DNA of 64,000 bases, from the NCBI GenBank assembly GCA_016716965.1, contig JADJUP010000030.1, positions 124,001 to 188,000 of the forward strand, read 5' to 3'. This document shows positions 46,946 through 55,094 of this stretch, piece after piece; the stretch's first letter is position 1; the number at the start of each line of letters is the position of its first letter. Both the position numbers and the translations under genes were made by a program. This DNA is from Sulfuritalea sp. (GTDB lineage Bacteria; Pseudomonadota; Gammaproteobacteria; Burkholderiales; Rhodocyclaceae). The notes under the pieces were generated by a model, which ran no database searches, was not told where the DNA came from, and saw only the letters and a program-made list of their open reading frames with translations.

Positions 46946-48412
46946 TCAGACAATCAGCTTGGTGTCTGGGTCTTCTGACGCGACGCCGAGCGCGCCGAGC
47001 TTTTCGTACAACTGAGCCCGACTGATCCCCAGCAACTTCGCCGCATGCATCTTGACCCCTCCCGTCGCCTCCAGCGCACGCAGGATTTCGTTGCGTTCGG
47101 CTGCGGCGACTACCTCGCGCAACGGCCGTACCGGACGCAAGGCGGATTCGCCAACCGGACCCGGGGCCACCGCAGCGGCGATCGGAACCACTGGCAACAT
47201 GTGAAAGTCGGCGCCGGTGAGACGGCGATTGTCCGACTGCGCGACCGCCTGTTCCAGCACATTGCGCAATTCGCGGACATTGCCCGGCCAGTCGTAAGCG
47301 GCGAGACGCGCCAGGCCGTCCGCCGCCAGGGTGCAAGGCGCTTCGCCACCCTGTTCCGCTATCTGTTCGAGCAGGGTCTCGCAAAGAATCGAAATGTCCT
47401 CGCGCCGTTCGCGTAGCGGTGGCAGGCGAATGGGCAGGACGTTGAGCCGGTAATAGAGGTCGGCACGGAAGGTGCCGACTTCGATCATTGCCTTCAGGTC
47501 GCGACTGGTGGCGGCGATCACACGGACATTGACAGCTCTCAGTTGATTGCCGCCGACCGGCTCGACCTCGCCTTCCTGCAGCACCCGCAGCAGCTTCGGC
47601 TGCAGGGCCAAGGGCATGTCGCCAACCTCGTCGAGGAACAAGGTGCCGCCATCGGCGAGCGTGAACTTCCCGCTGCGCGACCGGGTTCCGGCGCCGGTGT
47701 AGGCGCCGGGCTCGACGCCGAACAGTTCCGCCTCCAGCAAGGCCTCAGGAATAGCTGCAGCGTTGATGCTGACCAGCGGCCCGTCACCGCGACGACTGGC
47801 GGCATGTATGGCGTGCGCCAATAGTTCCTTGCCGGTACCGGTTTCGCCGAGCAACAGCACCGCGCCCTCGCGTTCCGCCGCGCGTCGCGCCTGCTCCTTG
47901 GTATCCACCGCAAGGCGGCTTGCACCGATGAACTGGCTGAAGCGGTACTTGGCCTGGCGTCCGTCTGCCAATTGCTTGCGCACCGTGGCCAGGTCCGTCT
48001 GCATCCGCTGGAATTTGGACACGATGGGCTTCAGTGCCTGCAGCCGATCGTAGAGGATCACTCCCAATGCCCCGATCACGTTGCCCGCTTCGCCATGCAG
48101 GGGAATGCGCGACACCACCATCTGGCGCCCGCCTATGGTCAACACGTCGAGCAGGTCGGCCTGCCCGGTTTCGACGACGCGGCGCAACTGGCTGTTGGGC
48201 AGGACTTCCTCGATGGCACGTCCCTCGATCGCTTCGCTGCCGTTCCAGCCGATCAGGGCCTTGTACTTGTCGTTGATCCAGGTGATGCGCCCGGCGTGGT
48301 CTACCACGACGGCGCCTTCGTAAAGGCTGTCGAACAACTTGACCAGGGAGGACGCAGCGAGGCTGCGCACCTCGGCATCGCTCGACAGCCGGGCGGGAAC
48401 CTGCCTGGCCAC
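46946..48412 (-). CDS. sigma54-dependent transcriptional activator with PAS domain
   Basis: 488 residues, GTG start. An N-terminal PAS domain (about 22-135, LYEGAVVVDHAGRITWINDKY) probably senses a ligand or redox state. The AAA+ domain (about 165-390) has Walker A GETGTGKELLAH, GAYTGAG in place of GAFTGA (sigma54 contact loop; Tyr is a tolerated variant) and Walker B LFLDEVGDMP. A Fis-type helix-turn-helix ends the protein (AAKLLGISRAQLYEKLGALG). Located directly upstream of the sigma54 promoter it should control. A repeat copy encodes RRLTGADFH. Confidence 0.93.
   Translation of the reverse strand: MARQVPARLSSDAEVRSLAASSLVKLFDSLYEGAVVVDHAGRITWINDKYKALIGWNGSEAIEGRAIEEVLPNSQLRRVVETGQADLLDVLTIGGRQMVVSRIPLHGEAGNVIGALGVILYDRLQALKPIVSKFQRMQTDLATVRKQLADGRQAKYRFSQFIGASRLAVDTKEQARRAAEREGAVLLLGETGTGKELLAHAIHAASRRGDGPLVSINAAAIPEALLEAELFGVEPGAYTGAGTRSRSGKFTLADGGTLFLDEVGDMPLALQPKLLRVLQEGEVEPVGGNQLRAVNVRVIAATSRDLKAMIEVGTFRADLYYRLNVLPIRLPPLRERREDISILCETLLEQIAEQGGEAPCTLAADGLARLAAYDWPGNVRELRNVLEQAVAQSDNRRLTGADFHMLPVVPIAAAVAPGPVGESALRPVRPLREVVAAAERNEILRALEATGGVKMHAAKLLGISRAQLYEKLGALGVASEDPDTKLIV
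47203..47226 (-). repeat. 24-bp dispersed repeat, copy 8 (inside sigma54 activator)
   Basis: Three mismatches; read in the third frame as RRLTGADF between the AAA+ and DNA-binding domains. Confidence 0.75.
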
Positions 48413-48420
48413 GACGGCGA

Positions 48421-49233
48421 TCAGCTGTTCTGGTCGCGCGACTGTTGCTCCGCGCGATCAAGTTCCCGATCCATGTCCTCGTCGCTCGGCGGCCGATAGT
48501 CCGACTCGCCGGCAACCGCCGGACGCACGATGAGGGTGGCCAGGACGATGCCAAGCTCGTAGAGCAGCCACAGGGGCACTGCCATCATGAACTGCGAGAT
48601 GACATCCGGCGGCGTGAACACCGCGCCGACCACGAAAGCGCCGACGATCACATACGGCCGCCATTCGCGCAGCTTGGCCACGTCGACGATGCCGACCTTG
48701 ACCAGTACGATGACGATCACCGGAACCTCGAAAGTGACTCCAAACGCAAGGAACATGGTGAGAACGAAGGAAAAGTACTTCTCGATGTCGGTCATCCAGG
48801 CCACGCCTTCCGGGGCGAACTGCGCCATGAAACCGAACACCATGGGGAAGAACGCAAAGTACGCGAAGGCCATTCCAATGAAGAACAACAGCACTGACGC
48901 GGCCAACAGAGGCATGGCCAGCTTCTTCTCGTGGGCGTAGAGCCCGGGCGCGATGAAGGCCCACACTTGGTACAGAACATAGGGCAGCACGATCAGGAAC
49001 GAGACCATCAATGCCACTTTCATCGGCACCAGGAACACGCCTACCACGTCAGTGGCGATCATCTGGCCGCCAGCGGGAAGCGTGGCCAATAGCGGGGCGG
49101 CAAGCACCGAGTACAGTTCGCGGGCAAAGAAGGCCAAAGGCACGAATACGACGCCGACGGAAATAAGCACGCGAATCAGGCGGTCGCGCAACTCGACCAG
49201 ATGGGAGAGGAAGGTTTCCTGCTCTTCGGCCAT
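48421..49233 (-). CDS. tatC: Sec-independent protein translocase TatC
   Basis: 270 residues, six membrane helices. The N-terminal signature LSHLVELRDRLIR and the conserved FIAPGLYAHEKK loop identify TatC, the twin-arginine signal-peptide receptor. Its start shares one base with the tatB stop (TGATG). The acidic/charged C-terminal tail (about 245-270) is longer than in E. coli. Confidence 0.97.
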   Translation of the reverse strand: MAEEQETFLSHLVELRDRLIRVLISVGVVFVPLAFFARELYSVLAAPLLATLPAGGQMIATDVVGVFLVPMKVALMVSFLIVLPYVLYQVWAFIAPGLYAHEKKLAMPLLAASVLLFFIGMAFAYFAFFPMVFGFMAQFAPEGVAWMTDIEKYFSFVLTMFLAFGVTFEVPVIVIVLVKVGIVDVAKLREWRPYVIVGAFVVGAVFTPPDVISQFMMAVPLWLLYELGIVLATLIVRPAVAGESDYRPPSDEDMDRELDRAEQQSRDQNS

Positions 49234-49640
49234 CAGGACTTTTGCACTTCAGTGAGTACTGGCGTCGCGGCGGCCGGTACAGATTCCATCGTACCGGCGG
49301 AAGTGTCGGAAGTCGGCGCCGGCGCTACGGCGCCATCGGGTTTCATGTCGGACGCCAGGGGCGCAACAGCGGTATTGACCGACGATTCGATCTCGCGCAT
49401 CTCATGGGTAACGGAGGTCTCCAGGCTCGACACCTGGCTGCTCACCTGTTGCTGGAGCTTCTTCAGTTCGTCAAGCTGCATCTCGCGGTTGATGTCCGAT
49501 TTCACGTCGCTGACGTAGCGCTGCAGGCGGCCGAGGATGTGCCCCGCGGTACGGGCAACCTTGGGCAGGCGTTCCGGGCCGATGACGACCAGCGCCACAA
49601 CGGCAATCACCATCAACTCGGTTAGTCCGATGTCGAACAT
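49233..49640 (-). CDS. tatB: Sec-independent protein translocase TatB
   Basis: 135 residues. Membrane helix with conserved Glu (FDIGLTELMVIAVVALVVIGPERLPKVAR), an amphipathic helix and a long coiled-coil-like region (QLDELKKLQQQVSSQVSSLE). The low-complexity C-terminal tail contains a repeat-derived AVAPAPTSD. It forms the receptor complex with TatC. Confidence 0.95.
   Translation of the reverse strand: MFDIGLTELMVIAVVALVVIGPERLPKVARTAGHILGRLQRYVSDVKSDINREMQLDELKKLQQQVSSQVSSLETSVTHEMREIESSVNTAVAPLASDMKPDGAVAPAPTSDTSAGTMESVPAAATPVLTEVQKS
49308..49331 (-). repeat. 24-bp dispersed repeat, copy 9 (inside tatB)
   Basis: Three mismatches; encodes AVAPAPTS in the disordered TatB tail. Confidence 0.8.
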
Positions 49641-49676
49641 TTTCTATTTGGGGAACTGGGCGGAAGAAATCATCAA

Positions 49677-49726
49677 GGGACGCGCGGGAAGGGTCTTGCC
49701 CCTACCCTTCACGCTACAACCGTCCC
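49677..49726. repeat. Nested inverted repeats between tatA and tatB
   Basis: GGGACG (49677-49682) pairs with CGTCCC (49721-49726), and inside it GAAGGGT (49688-49694) pairs perfectly with ACCCTTC (49704-49710). There is no T-tract, so a transcript stabiliser or attenuator within the tat operon is more likely than a terminator. Confidence 0.5.
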
Positions 49727-49743
49727 TCGTTGCGCATTGGGGA

Positions 49744-49965
49744 TCAGGTCTTGGTCTGTTCCCGCCGCGACTCGACGTCGATGGTCTGGCCAGCGACCTG
49801 CTGGGGTTCGGCCGGCTTGTCTGCCGAAGCTTCCTTCATGCCGTCCTTGAATCCCTTGACCGCGCCACCGAGGTCGGACCCCATGTTGCGCAGTTTCTTG
49901 GTGCCGAACACCAGCATGACAATCACCAGCACGATCAGCCAGTGCCAGATGCTGAAAGATCCCAT
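49744..49965 (-). CDS. tatA: Sec-independent protein translocase TatA
   Basis: 73 residues from ATG 49965, with GAGGAG upstream. Single membrane helix (WHWLIVLVIVMLVFGTKKLRNMG) followed by the amphipathic helix DLGGAVKGFKDGMKEA and an acidic tail. TatA polymerises to form the Tat pore. First of tatABC, downstream of hinT. Confidence 0.97.
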   Translation of the reverse strand: MGSFSIWHWLIVLVIVMLVFGTKKLRNMGSDLGGAVKGFKDGMKEASADKPAEPQQVAGQTIDVESRREQTKT

Positions 49966-49993
49966 TGCGTTTCTCCTCGCGCTCAGTGAATTC

Positions 49994-50356
49994 TCAAGGC
50001 GCCTTGCGTTTAAGCATTGATCCCAGCGGTTCGGGGCCGCCAAGGATATGAACGTGGAGATGATACACCTCCTGATGCCCGATCCGACCGGTGTTGATGA
50101 TGGTGCGAAAGCCTTCATGGAGCCCCTGGCTTCTGGCCAGTTCGTTCGCCTTGGCCAGGATCCGCCCCAGTACCATCTGGTGACCCATGTCCACGTCGGC
50201 CAGCGAGGCGACATGCACTTTCGGCACGATCATGAAGTGCACCGGTGCGATGGGGTTGATGTCGTGAAACGCAAAGATCTCCTCGTCTTCGTAGATCTTC
50301 TTCGACGGGATCTCGCCACGGGCAATCCGGCAGAAGATGCAGTCGCCCATGCTCAT
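49994..50356 (-). CDS. hinT: HIT-family purine nucleoside phosphoramidase
   Basis: 120 residues. The histidine triad is HLHVHILGG near the C-terminus, and the N-terminus CIFCRIARGEIPSKKIYEDE matches HinT. It hydrolyses AMP-lysine/AMP-phosphoramidates. The start overlaps hisE as ATGA; the his-hinT-tat arrangement is usual in betaproteobacteria. Confidence 0.95.
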   Translation of the reverse strand: MSMGDCIFCRIARGEIPSKKIYEDEEIFAFHDINPIAPVHFMIVPKVHVASLADVDMGHQMVLGRILAKANELARSQGLHEGFRTIINTGRIGHQEVYHLHVHILGGPEPLGSMLKRKAP

Positions 50357-50676
50357 TCGCTCCGGCTTCTCTTTTCGTCAATACCGGAGATGCCTTCCCG
50401 ACGCCGGAACTCGACCATCACGTCGTCGACACCGATGTCGAATTGCGCCAGCAGAATCATGCTGTGGAACCACAGGTCGGTGACTTCGCGCACCAGGTGC
50501 AGGCGATCGCCGTCCTTGGCTGCCATGATGGTTTCGGCCGCCTCCTCGGCGACCTTCTTGCAAATGGCATCGGTACCCTTGGCGTACAGGCTGGCGACAT
50601 AGGATGAATCGGGTGCGGCGCCCTTGCGCTCGCGCAGCGTCGCCTGGACGCGATGGATCACTTCGAGGTCAATCAT
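50353..50676 (-). CDS. hisE: Phosphoribosyl-ATP pyrophosphatase
   Basis: 107 residues from ATG 50676 with AAGGAG upstream. Helical MazG-like fold with the metal-binding motif EEAAETIMAAKDGD. Second step of histidine synthesis. Separate from HisI, unlike the fused enterobacterial enzyme. Confidence 0.95.
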   Translation of the reverse strand: MIDLEVIHRVQATLRERKGAAPDSSYVASLYAKGTDAICKKVAEEAAETIMAAKDGDRLHLVREVTDLWFHSMILLAQFDIGVDDVMVEFRRREGISGIDEKRSRSE

Positions 50677-51071
50677 TTGTATATCTCCTTCGGGTCCTTG
50701 AGGACGGGCTCGACATCCCGCCAGCCCGAGGTTTCCAATCGGTTGAAAAAGCAGCTGCGGCGCCCGGTGTGGCAGGCGATGCCGCCCACCTGCTCGATCT
50801 TCATCAGCACCACGTCCTTGTCGCAATCGACGCGCAGTTCCAGCACCTTCTGCGCGTGGCCGGATTCCTCGCCCTTGCGCCAAAGCTTCCCGCGCGAACG
50901 CGACCAATACACGGCCTGGCCGGTTTCGGCAGTAATGGCCAGCGACTCCCGGTTCATCCATGCGAACATCAGCACCTCGCCGGTTACGGCATCCTGCGCA
51001 ATGGCGGGCACCAGGCCCTGGGCATCCCAGGCGACCTCGTCCAACCATTTCCCACGCGCAATCACGCTCAC
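50673..51071 (-). CDS. hisI: Phosphoribosyl-AMP cyclohydrolase
   Basis: 132 residues. Zinc/magnesium motifs VDCDKDVVL and CHTGRRSCFF, and substrate motif YWSRSRGKLWRKGE are present. Third step of histidine synthesis. Overlaps hisF and hisE by four bases each. Confidence 0.97.
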   Translation of the reverse strand: MSVIARGKWLDEVAWDAQGLVPAIAQDAVTGEVLMFAWMNRESLAITAETGQAVYWSRSRGKLWRKGEESGHAQKVLELRVDCDKDVVLMKIEQVGGIACHTGRRSCFFNRLETSGWRDVEPVLKDPKEIYK

Positions 51072-51826
51072 AGCCGGACCTCGATGCCCCGCGTGCGCAT
51101 GTACTCCTTGGCCTGACGCACGGTGAATTCTCCGTAATGAAAGATGCTCGCCGCCAGCACCGCGTCGGCGCGCCCCTGGGTGACACCGTCCGCCAGGTGC
51201 TGCAGGTTGCCGACGCCGCCGCTGGCGATCACCGGAATGCCGACTGCATCTGCCACCGCACGGGTCAGCGCCAGGTCGAAGCCGACCTTGGTGCCGTCGC
51301 GGTCCATGCTGGTCAGCAGGATTTCACCGGCACCCAGGCTTTCCACCTTGCGCGCCCAGTCGATGGCGTCGAGGCCGGCATTCTTTCGTCCGCCATGGGT
51401 GAAGACTTCCCAGCGTCCGGGCGAAGTCTGCTTGGCATCCACGGCAACCACGATGCATTGTGCGCCGACCCGGGCCGAGGCATCGGCCACCAGTTGCGGA
51501 TTGTTGACGGCCGCGGTGTTCATGCTGACCTTGTCGGCGCCCGCGTTCAGCAGGCGCCGCACGTCGTCCACCTGGCGCACGCCGCCGCCCACGGTAAGCG
51601 GGATGAAAACCTGCGAGGCGACGGCCTCGACGATGTGCAGGATGATGTCGCGGTCGTCGGAACTGGCGGTGATGTCAAGGAAGGTGATCTCGTCGGCGCC
51701 CTGGTCGTCGTAGCGCTTGGCGATTTCCACCGGATCGCCGGCATCGCGCAGCTCGACGAAATTGACGCCCTTGACCACGCGGCCGGCATTGACGTCGAGA
51801 CAGGGAATGATGCGTTTGGCGAGCAT
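51068..51826 (-). CDS. hisF: Imidazole glycerol phosphate synthase, cyclase subunit
   Basis: 252 residues from ATG 51826 (MLAKRIIPCLDVNAGRVVKGVNF). TIM barrel with the catalytic Asp of PCLDV and the second Asp in IVVAVDAKQT. Works with HisH to make the imidazole ring and AICAR. Confidence 0.97.
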   Translation of the reverse strand: MLAKRIIPCLDVNAGRVVKGVNFVELRDAGDPVEIAKRYDDQGADEITFLDITASSDDRDIILHIVEAVASQVFIPLTVGGGVRQVDDVRRLLNAGADKVSMNTAAVNNPQLVADASARVGAQCIVVAVDAKQTSPGRWEVFTHGGRKNAGLDAIDWARKVESLGAGEILLTSMDRDGTKVGFDLALTRAVADAVGIPVIASGGVGNLQHLADGVTQGRADAVLAASIFHYGEFTVRQAKEYMRTRGIEVRL

Positions 51827-51834
51827 GGCCGGGG

Positions 51835-52578
51835 TCAAGGCTTGGAAAGCTTGTCCGCCTCGGCCTGGGCCTTCTTGAAATCCAGCGTGCCTTCGTAGAT
51901 CGCGCGGCCGGTGATGGCGCCGGAAATGCCCTCGCCCTGAACCGCGCACAGCGCCTTGACGTCTTTCAGGCTGGCGATCCCGCCGCTGGCAATCACCGGG
52001 ATTCGCAACGCCTGGGCGAGCTTGACCGTGGCGTCCACGTTCACGCCGGACAGCATGCCGTCGCGCCCGATGTCGGTGTAGATCACCGCCTCGACACCGT
52101 AATCCTCGAACTTCTTCGCCAGGTCGACCACGTCGTGGCCGGTCATCTTCGACCATCCATCGACCGCCACCTTGCCGTCGCGTGCGTCGAGGCCGACGAT
52201 GATGTGGCCGGGAAATGCGCCGCAGGCATCGTGCAGGAAGCCCGGATTCTTCACCGCCGCCGTGCCGATGATGACGTAGCTGACACCGTCATCGAGGCAG
52301 CGCTCGATGGTGTCGAGGTCGCGAATGCCGCCGCCGAGTTGCACCGGAATGTCGTCGCCGACTTCCTTGAGCACGGCCTTGATCGCGGCTTCGTTCTTCG
52401 GCTTGCCGGCAAAGGCGCCGTTCAGGTCGACCAGATGCAGGCGACGCGCGCCCTGGCCTATCCAGTGGCGGGCAATGGCGGCCGGGTCTTCGGAGAACAC
52501 CGTGGCGTCATCCATGTCGCCCTGTTTCAGGCGGACGCAGTGGCCGTCCTTCAGATCAATCGCGGGTATCAGCAGCAT
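51835..52578 (-). CDS. hisA: ProFAR isomerase
   Basis: 247 residues. TIM barrel; catalytic Asp in IPAIDLKDG and the second in YTDIGRDGM. Converts ProFAR to PRFAR. Encoded 8 bases upstream of hisF. Confidence 0.97.
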   Translation of the reverse strand: MLLIPAIDLKDGHCVRLKQGDMDDATVFSEDPAAIARHWIGQGARRLHLVDLNGAFAGKPKNEAAIKAVLKEVGDDIPVQLGGGIRDLDTIERCLDDGVSYVIIGTAAVKNPGFLHDACGAFPGHIIVGLDARDGKVAVDGWSKMTGHDVVDLAKKFEDYGVEAVIYTDIGRDGMLSGVNVDATVKLAQALRIPVIASGGIASLKDVKALCAVQGEGISGAITGRAIYEGTLDFKKAQAEADKLSKP

Positions 52579-52617
52579 AGGATGTGTGCAATGAATGAAA
52601 TGCCTGGTGGGGGCGGA

Positions 52618-53256
52618 TCAGGGATTCCAGCGCATGAAATTGCCGAGCAGTCGCAATCCGGCCTGGGCGCTTTTTTCCGGGTGGAATTGAACAGCGAAGA
52701 TGTTAGCGCGGGCAATCGCGCTGGTAAAGGGGATGCCGTAGTGGGTCGAGCCCGCAATCACGTCGGGATCCTGCGGTTCGACGTAGTAGCTATGCACGAA
52801 ATAGAAGCGGGCATCGTCGGCGATGCCGTCCCACAGGGGATGGGCTTCGGCCTGGTGCACCTGGTTCCAGCCCATGTGCGGCACCTTCAGGCGCGACCCG
52901 TCGGGCGCCACCATGGCAGCTTCAGGAAAGCGCGGCACGCGCCCCGGCAGGATCTCGAGGCCCATGACGTCCCCCTCTTCGGCATGGCCGAACAGCATCT
53001 GCAGGCCGACGCAGATGCCGAGGAAGGGCTTCTCGGCGGCAGCGCGGATCACAGCATCGCGCAGGCCGCGCGCGGACAACTCGCGCATGCAATCCGGCAT
53101 CGCCCCCTGCCCGGGAACCACCACGCGGTCAGCGGCAAGGATCTCGGCCGCAGCGGAACTGACCCGAACCTCGGCCGTCGGCGCAACGTGCTCGATGGCC
53201 TTGGCCACCGAACGCAGGTTGCCCATGCCGTAATCGACTACAACAACCTTGCTCAT
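52618..53256 (-). CDS. hisH: Imidazole glycerol phosphate synthase, glutaminase subunit
   Basis: 212 residues from ATG 53256. Class I glutamine amidotransferase with nucleophile Cys in FLGICVGLQMLF and His/Glu in FAVQFHPEKS. Delivers ammonia to HisF. The gap to hisA is 39 bases. Confidence 0.97.
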   Translation of the reverse strand: MSKVVVVDYGMGNLRSVAKAIEHVAPTAEVRVSSAAAEILAADRVVVPGQGAMPDCMRELSARGLRDAVIRAAAEKPFLGICVGLQMLFGHAEEGDVMGLEILPGRVPRFPEAAMVAPDGSRLKVPHMGWNQVHQAEAHPLWDGIADDARFYFVHSYYVEPQDPDVIAGSTHYGIPFTSAIARANIFAVQFHPEKSAQAGLRLLGNFMRWNP

Positions 53257-53263
53257 GGAAGAA

Positions 53264-53851
53264 TCAGAGCGAACCCTTGGTGGATGGCACGGCGCCGGAC
53301 GCGCGCGGATCGGTTTCCACCGCCATGCGCAAGGCACGCGCAAAGGCCTTGAATACCGTCTCGGCCTGATGGTGTGAATTTTCGCCGCGCAGGGCGTCGA
53401 TGTGCACCGTAATGCCCGCGTGATTGACCAGACCCTGGAAGAACTCGCGCACCAGGTCGACATCGAACTCGCCGATCGTGGCCCGCGTGAAGGGCACGTT
53501 GAAGACCAGGCCGGGGCGCCCGGAAAGGTCCACCACCACGCGCGACAGTGCCTCGTCGAGCGGCACGTAGGCGTGACCGTAGCGGCGCAGGCCCTTCTTG
53601 TCGCCCAGGGCCTTGGCCAGCGCCTGGCCGATCGTGATGCCGACATCCTCGATGGTGTGATGCGCGTCGATGTGCAGGTCGCCCGCCGCCTCGACGCTGA
53701 GGTCGATCAGGCCGTGGCGCGCGATCTGGTCCAGCATGTGGTCGAAGAAGCCGACGCCGGTCGCCAGTTTGGAAACACCCGTGCCATCCAGATCGAGGGC
53801 GACGCGTATTTTCGTTTCGAGGGTGTTGCGCGAGATGTCGGCTTGGCGCAT
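53264..53851 (-). CDS. hisB: Imidazoleglycerol-phosphate dehydratase
   Basis: 195 residues from ATG 53851, the monofunctional form without the phosphatase domain of enterobacteria. Manganese-site motifs FFDHMLDQIARHG, DAHHTIEDVGI and NSHHQAETVFKA. It begins the minus-strand run hisB-H-A-F-I-E; the 110 bases upstream (53852-53961) are shared with the divergent hisC and must now carry promoters for both. Confidence 0.97.
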   Translation of the reverse strand: MRQADISRNTLETKIRVALDLDGTGVSKLATGVGFFDHMLDQIARHGLIDLSVEAAGDLHIDAHHTIEDVGITIGQALAKALGDKKGLRRYGHAYVPLDEALSRVVVDLSGRPGLVFNVPFTRATIGEFDVDLVREFFQGLVNHAGITVHIDALRGENSHHQAETVFKAFARALRMAVETDPRASGAVPSTKGSL

Positions 53852-53961
53852 GGCCTGAGGGTCAAGCAAGTGTTCGAGGCCTGCATGATACCATCGGCTT
53901 GCAGCCTGCACGACAGGCGCAAACCCCGATCATCACTGTCCTGCCAATCATTCCGCTGACC

Positions 53962-55032
53962 ATGAGCCGCTACTGGAGCGATGTCGTCAAGGGGCTCACG
54001 CCCTATGTGCCGGGCGAGCAACCCAAGCTCGCCAACCTGGTGAAACTCAATACCAACGAGAATCCCTACGGACCCTCGCCGCGCGCGCTGGAAGCCATCC
54101 GTGCCGCCACCGACGATGGACTGAAGCTCTATCCCGATCCCAACGCTGAAACCCTCAAGCGCGCCATCGCGGACCACCATGGAGTCGGAATCGGCAACGT
54201 ATTCGTCGGCAACGGCTCGGACGAAGTCCTCGCCCATGTCTTCCTCGGCCTGCTGAAGCACGCACGACCCATCCTGTTTCCCGACATCACCTACAGCTTC
54301 TACCCGGTGTATTGCGGCTTGTATCAGGTGGCCCATGAAACGGTGCCGCTGCTCGCCGATTTCTCGATCCGCGTCGCCGACTACGTGCGACCGCAGGGTG
54401 CGCAAGCCGGCGGCATCATCTTTCCCAATCCCAACGCGCCGACCGGGCGCCAGTTGCCGCTGGCCGACATCGAATCGCTGCTGCAGGCCAACCCGGATTC
54501 CGTGGTGGTGATCGACGAGGCCTATGTCGACTTCGGCGGCGACAGCGCGATTCCCCTGACGACCCGCTACCCGAACCTGCTGGTAGTGCAGACGCTGTCC
54601 AAGTCGCGTTCGCTGGCCGGCCTGCGCGTCGGCTTCGCCGTCGGCCACGTCGACCTGATCGAAGCGCTGGAACGCGTCAAGAACAGCTTCAACTCCTACC
54701 CGCTCGACCGCCTGGCGATCGCCGGCGCGGTCGCCGCCTTCGAAGACCGCGAGTATTTCGAGCAGACCTGCCGCGCCGTCATCGCCACCCGCGAAAAGCT
54801 GGTGGCCGATTTGGAAAGCCTCGGCTACGAAGTCATTCCCTCCGCTGCCAACTTCGTCTTCGCCCGCCATCCGCAGCACGACGCCCAAGAGTCGGCGCTG
54901 GCGCTACGGCAACGCAGCATCATCGTGCGGCATTTCAGGCAGCCGAGGATCGACCAGTACCTGCGCATCACGGTTGGTACCGATGAACAGTGCGCCGCGC
55001 TGGTGATGGCCCTGAAGGAAATCGTCGGCTGA
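53962..55032 (+). CDS. hisC: Histidinol-phosphate aminotransferase (inverted within his operon)
   Basis: 356 residues from ATG 53962 (MSRYWSDVVKGLTPYVPGEQ). PLP-binding Lys is in LSKSRSLAGLRVGF; other class II aminotransferase motifs are LNTNENPYGPSP and VIDEAYVDFGG. All neighbouring his genes are on the minus strand, so hisC alone is flipped at its usual position between hisD and hisB. Codon use looks like that of its neighbours, arguing for local inversion and not import. Confidence 0.96.
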   Translation: MSRYWSDVVKGLTPYVPGEQPKLANLVKLNTNENPYGPSPRALEAIRAATDDGLKLYPDPNAETLKRAIADHHGVGIGNVFVGNGSDEVLAHVFLGLLKHARPILFPDITYSFYPVYCGLYQVAHETVPLLADFSIRVADYVRPQGAQAGGIIFPNPNAPTGRQLPLADIESLLQANPDSVVVIDEAYVDFGGDSAIPLTTRYPNLLVVQTLSKSRSLAGLRVGFAVGHVDLIEALERVKNSFNSYPLDRLAIAGAVAAFEDREYFEQTCRAVIATREKLVADLESLGYEVIPSAANFVFARHPQHDAQESALALRQRSIIVRHFRQPRIDQYLRITVGTDEQCAALVMALKEIVG

Positions 55033-55061
55033 AGGCCGGACTGCGGGCGGCAGCCACACCT

Positions 55062-55085
55062 GAAAGTCGGCGCCGGCGGCACGGC
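55062..55085 (-). repeat. 24-bp dispersed repeat, copy 10 (hisC/hisD gap)
   Basis: Three mismatches. Lies in the 62-base gap between the convergent hisC and hisD genes, at one border of the inverted hisC. No matching copy exists at the other border (53852-53961). Confidence 0.8.
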
Positions 55086-55094
55086 GCCAAAAGG

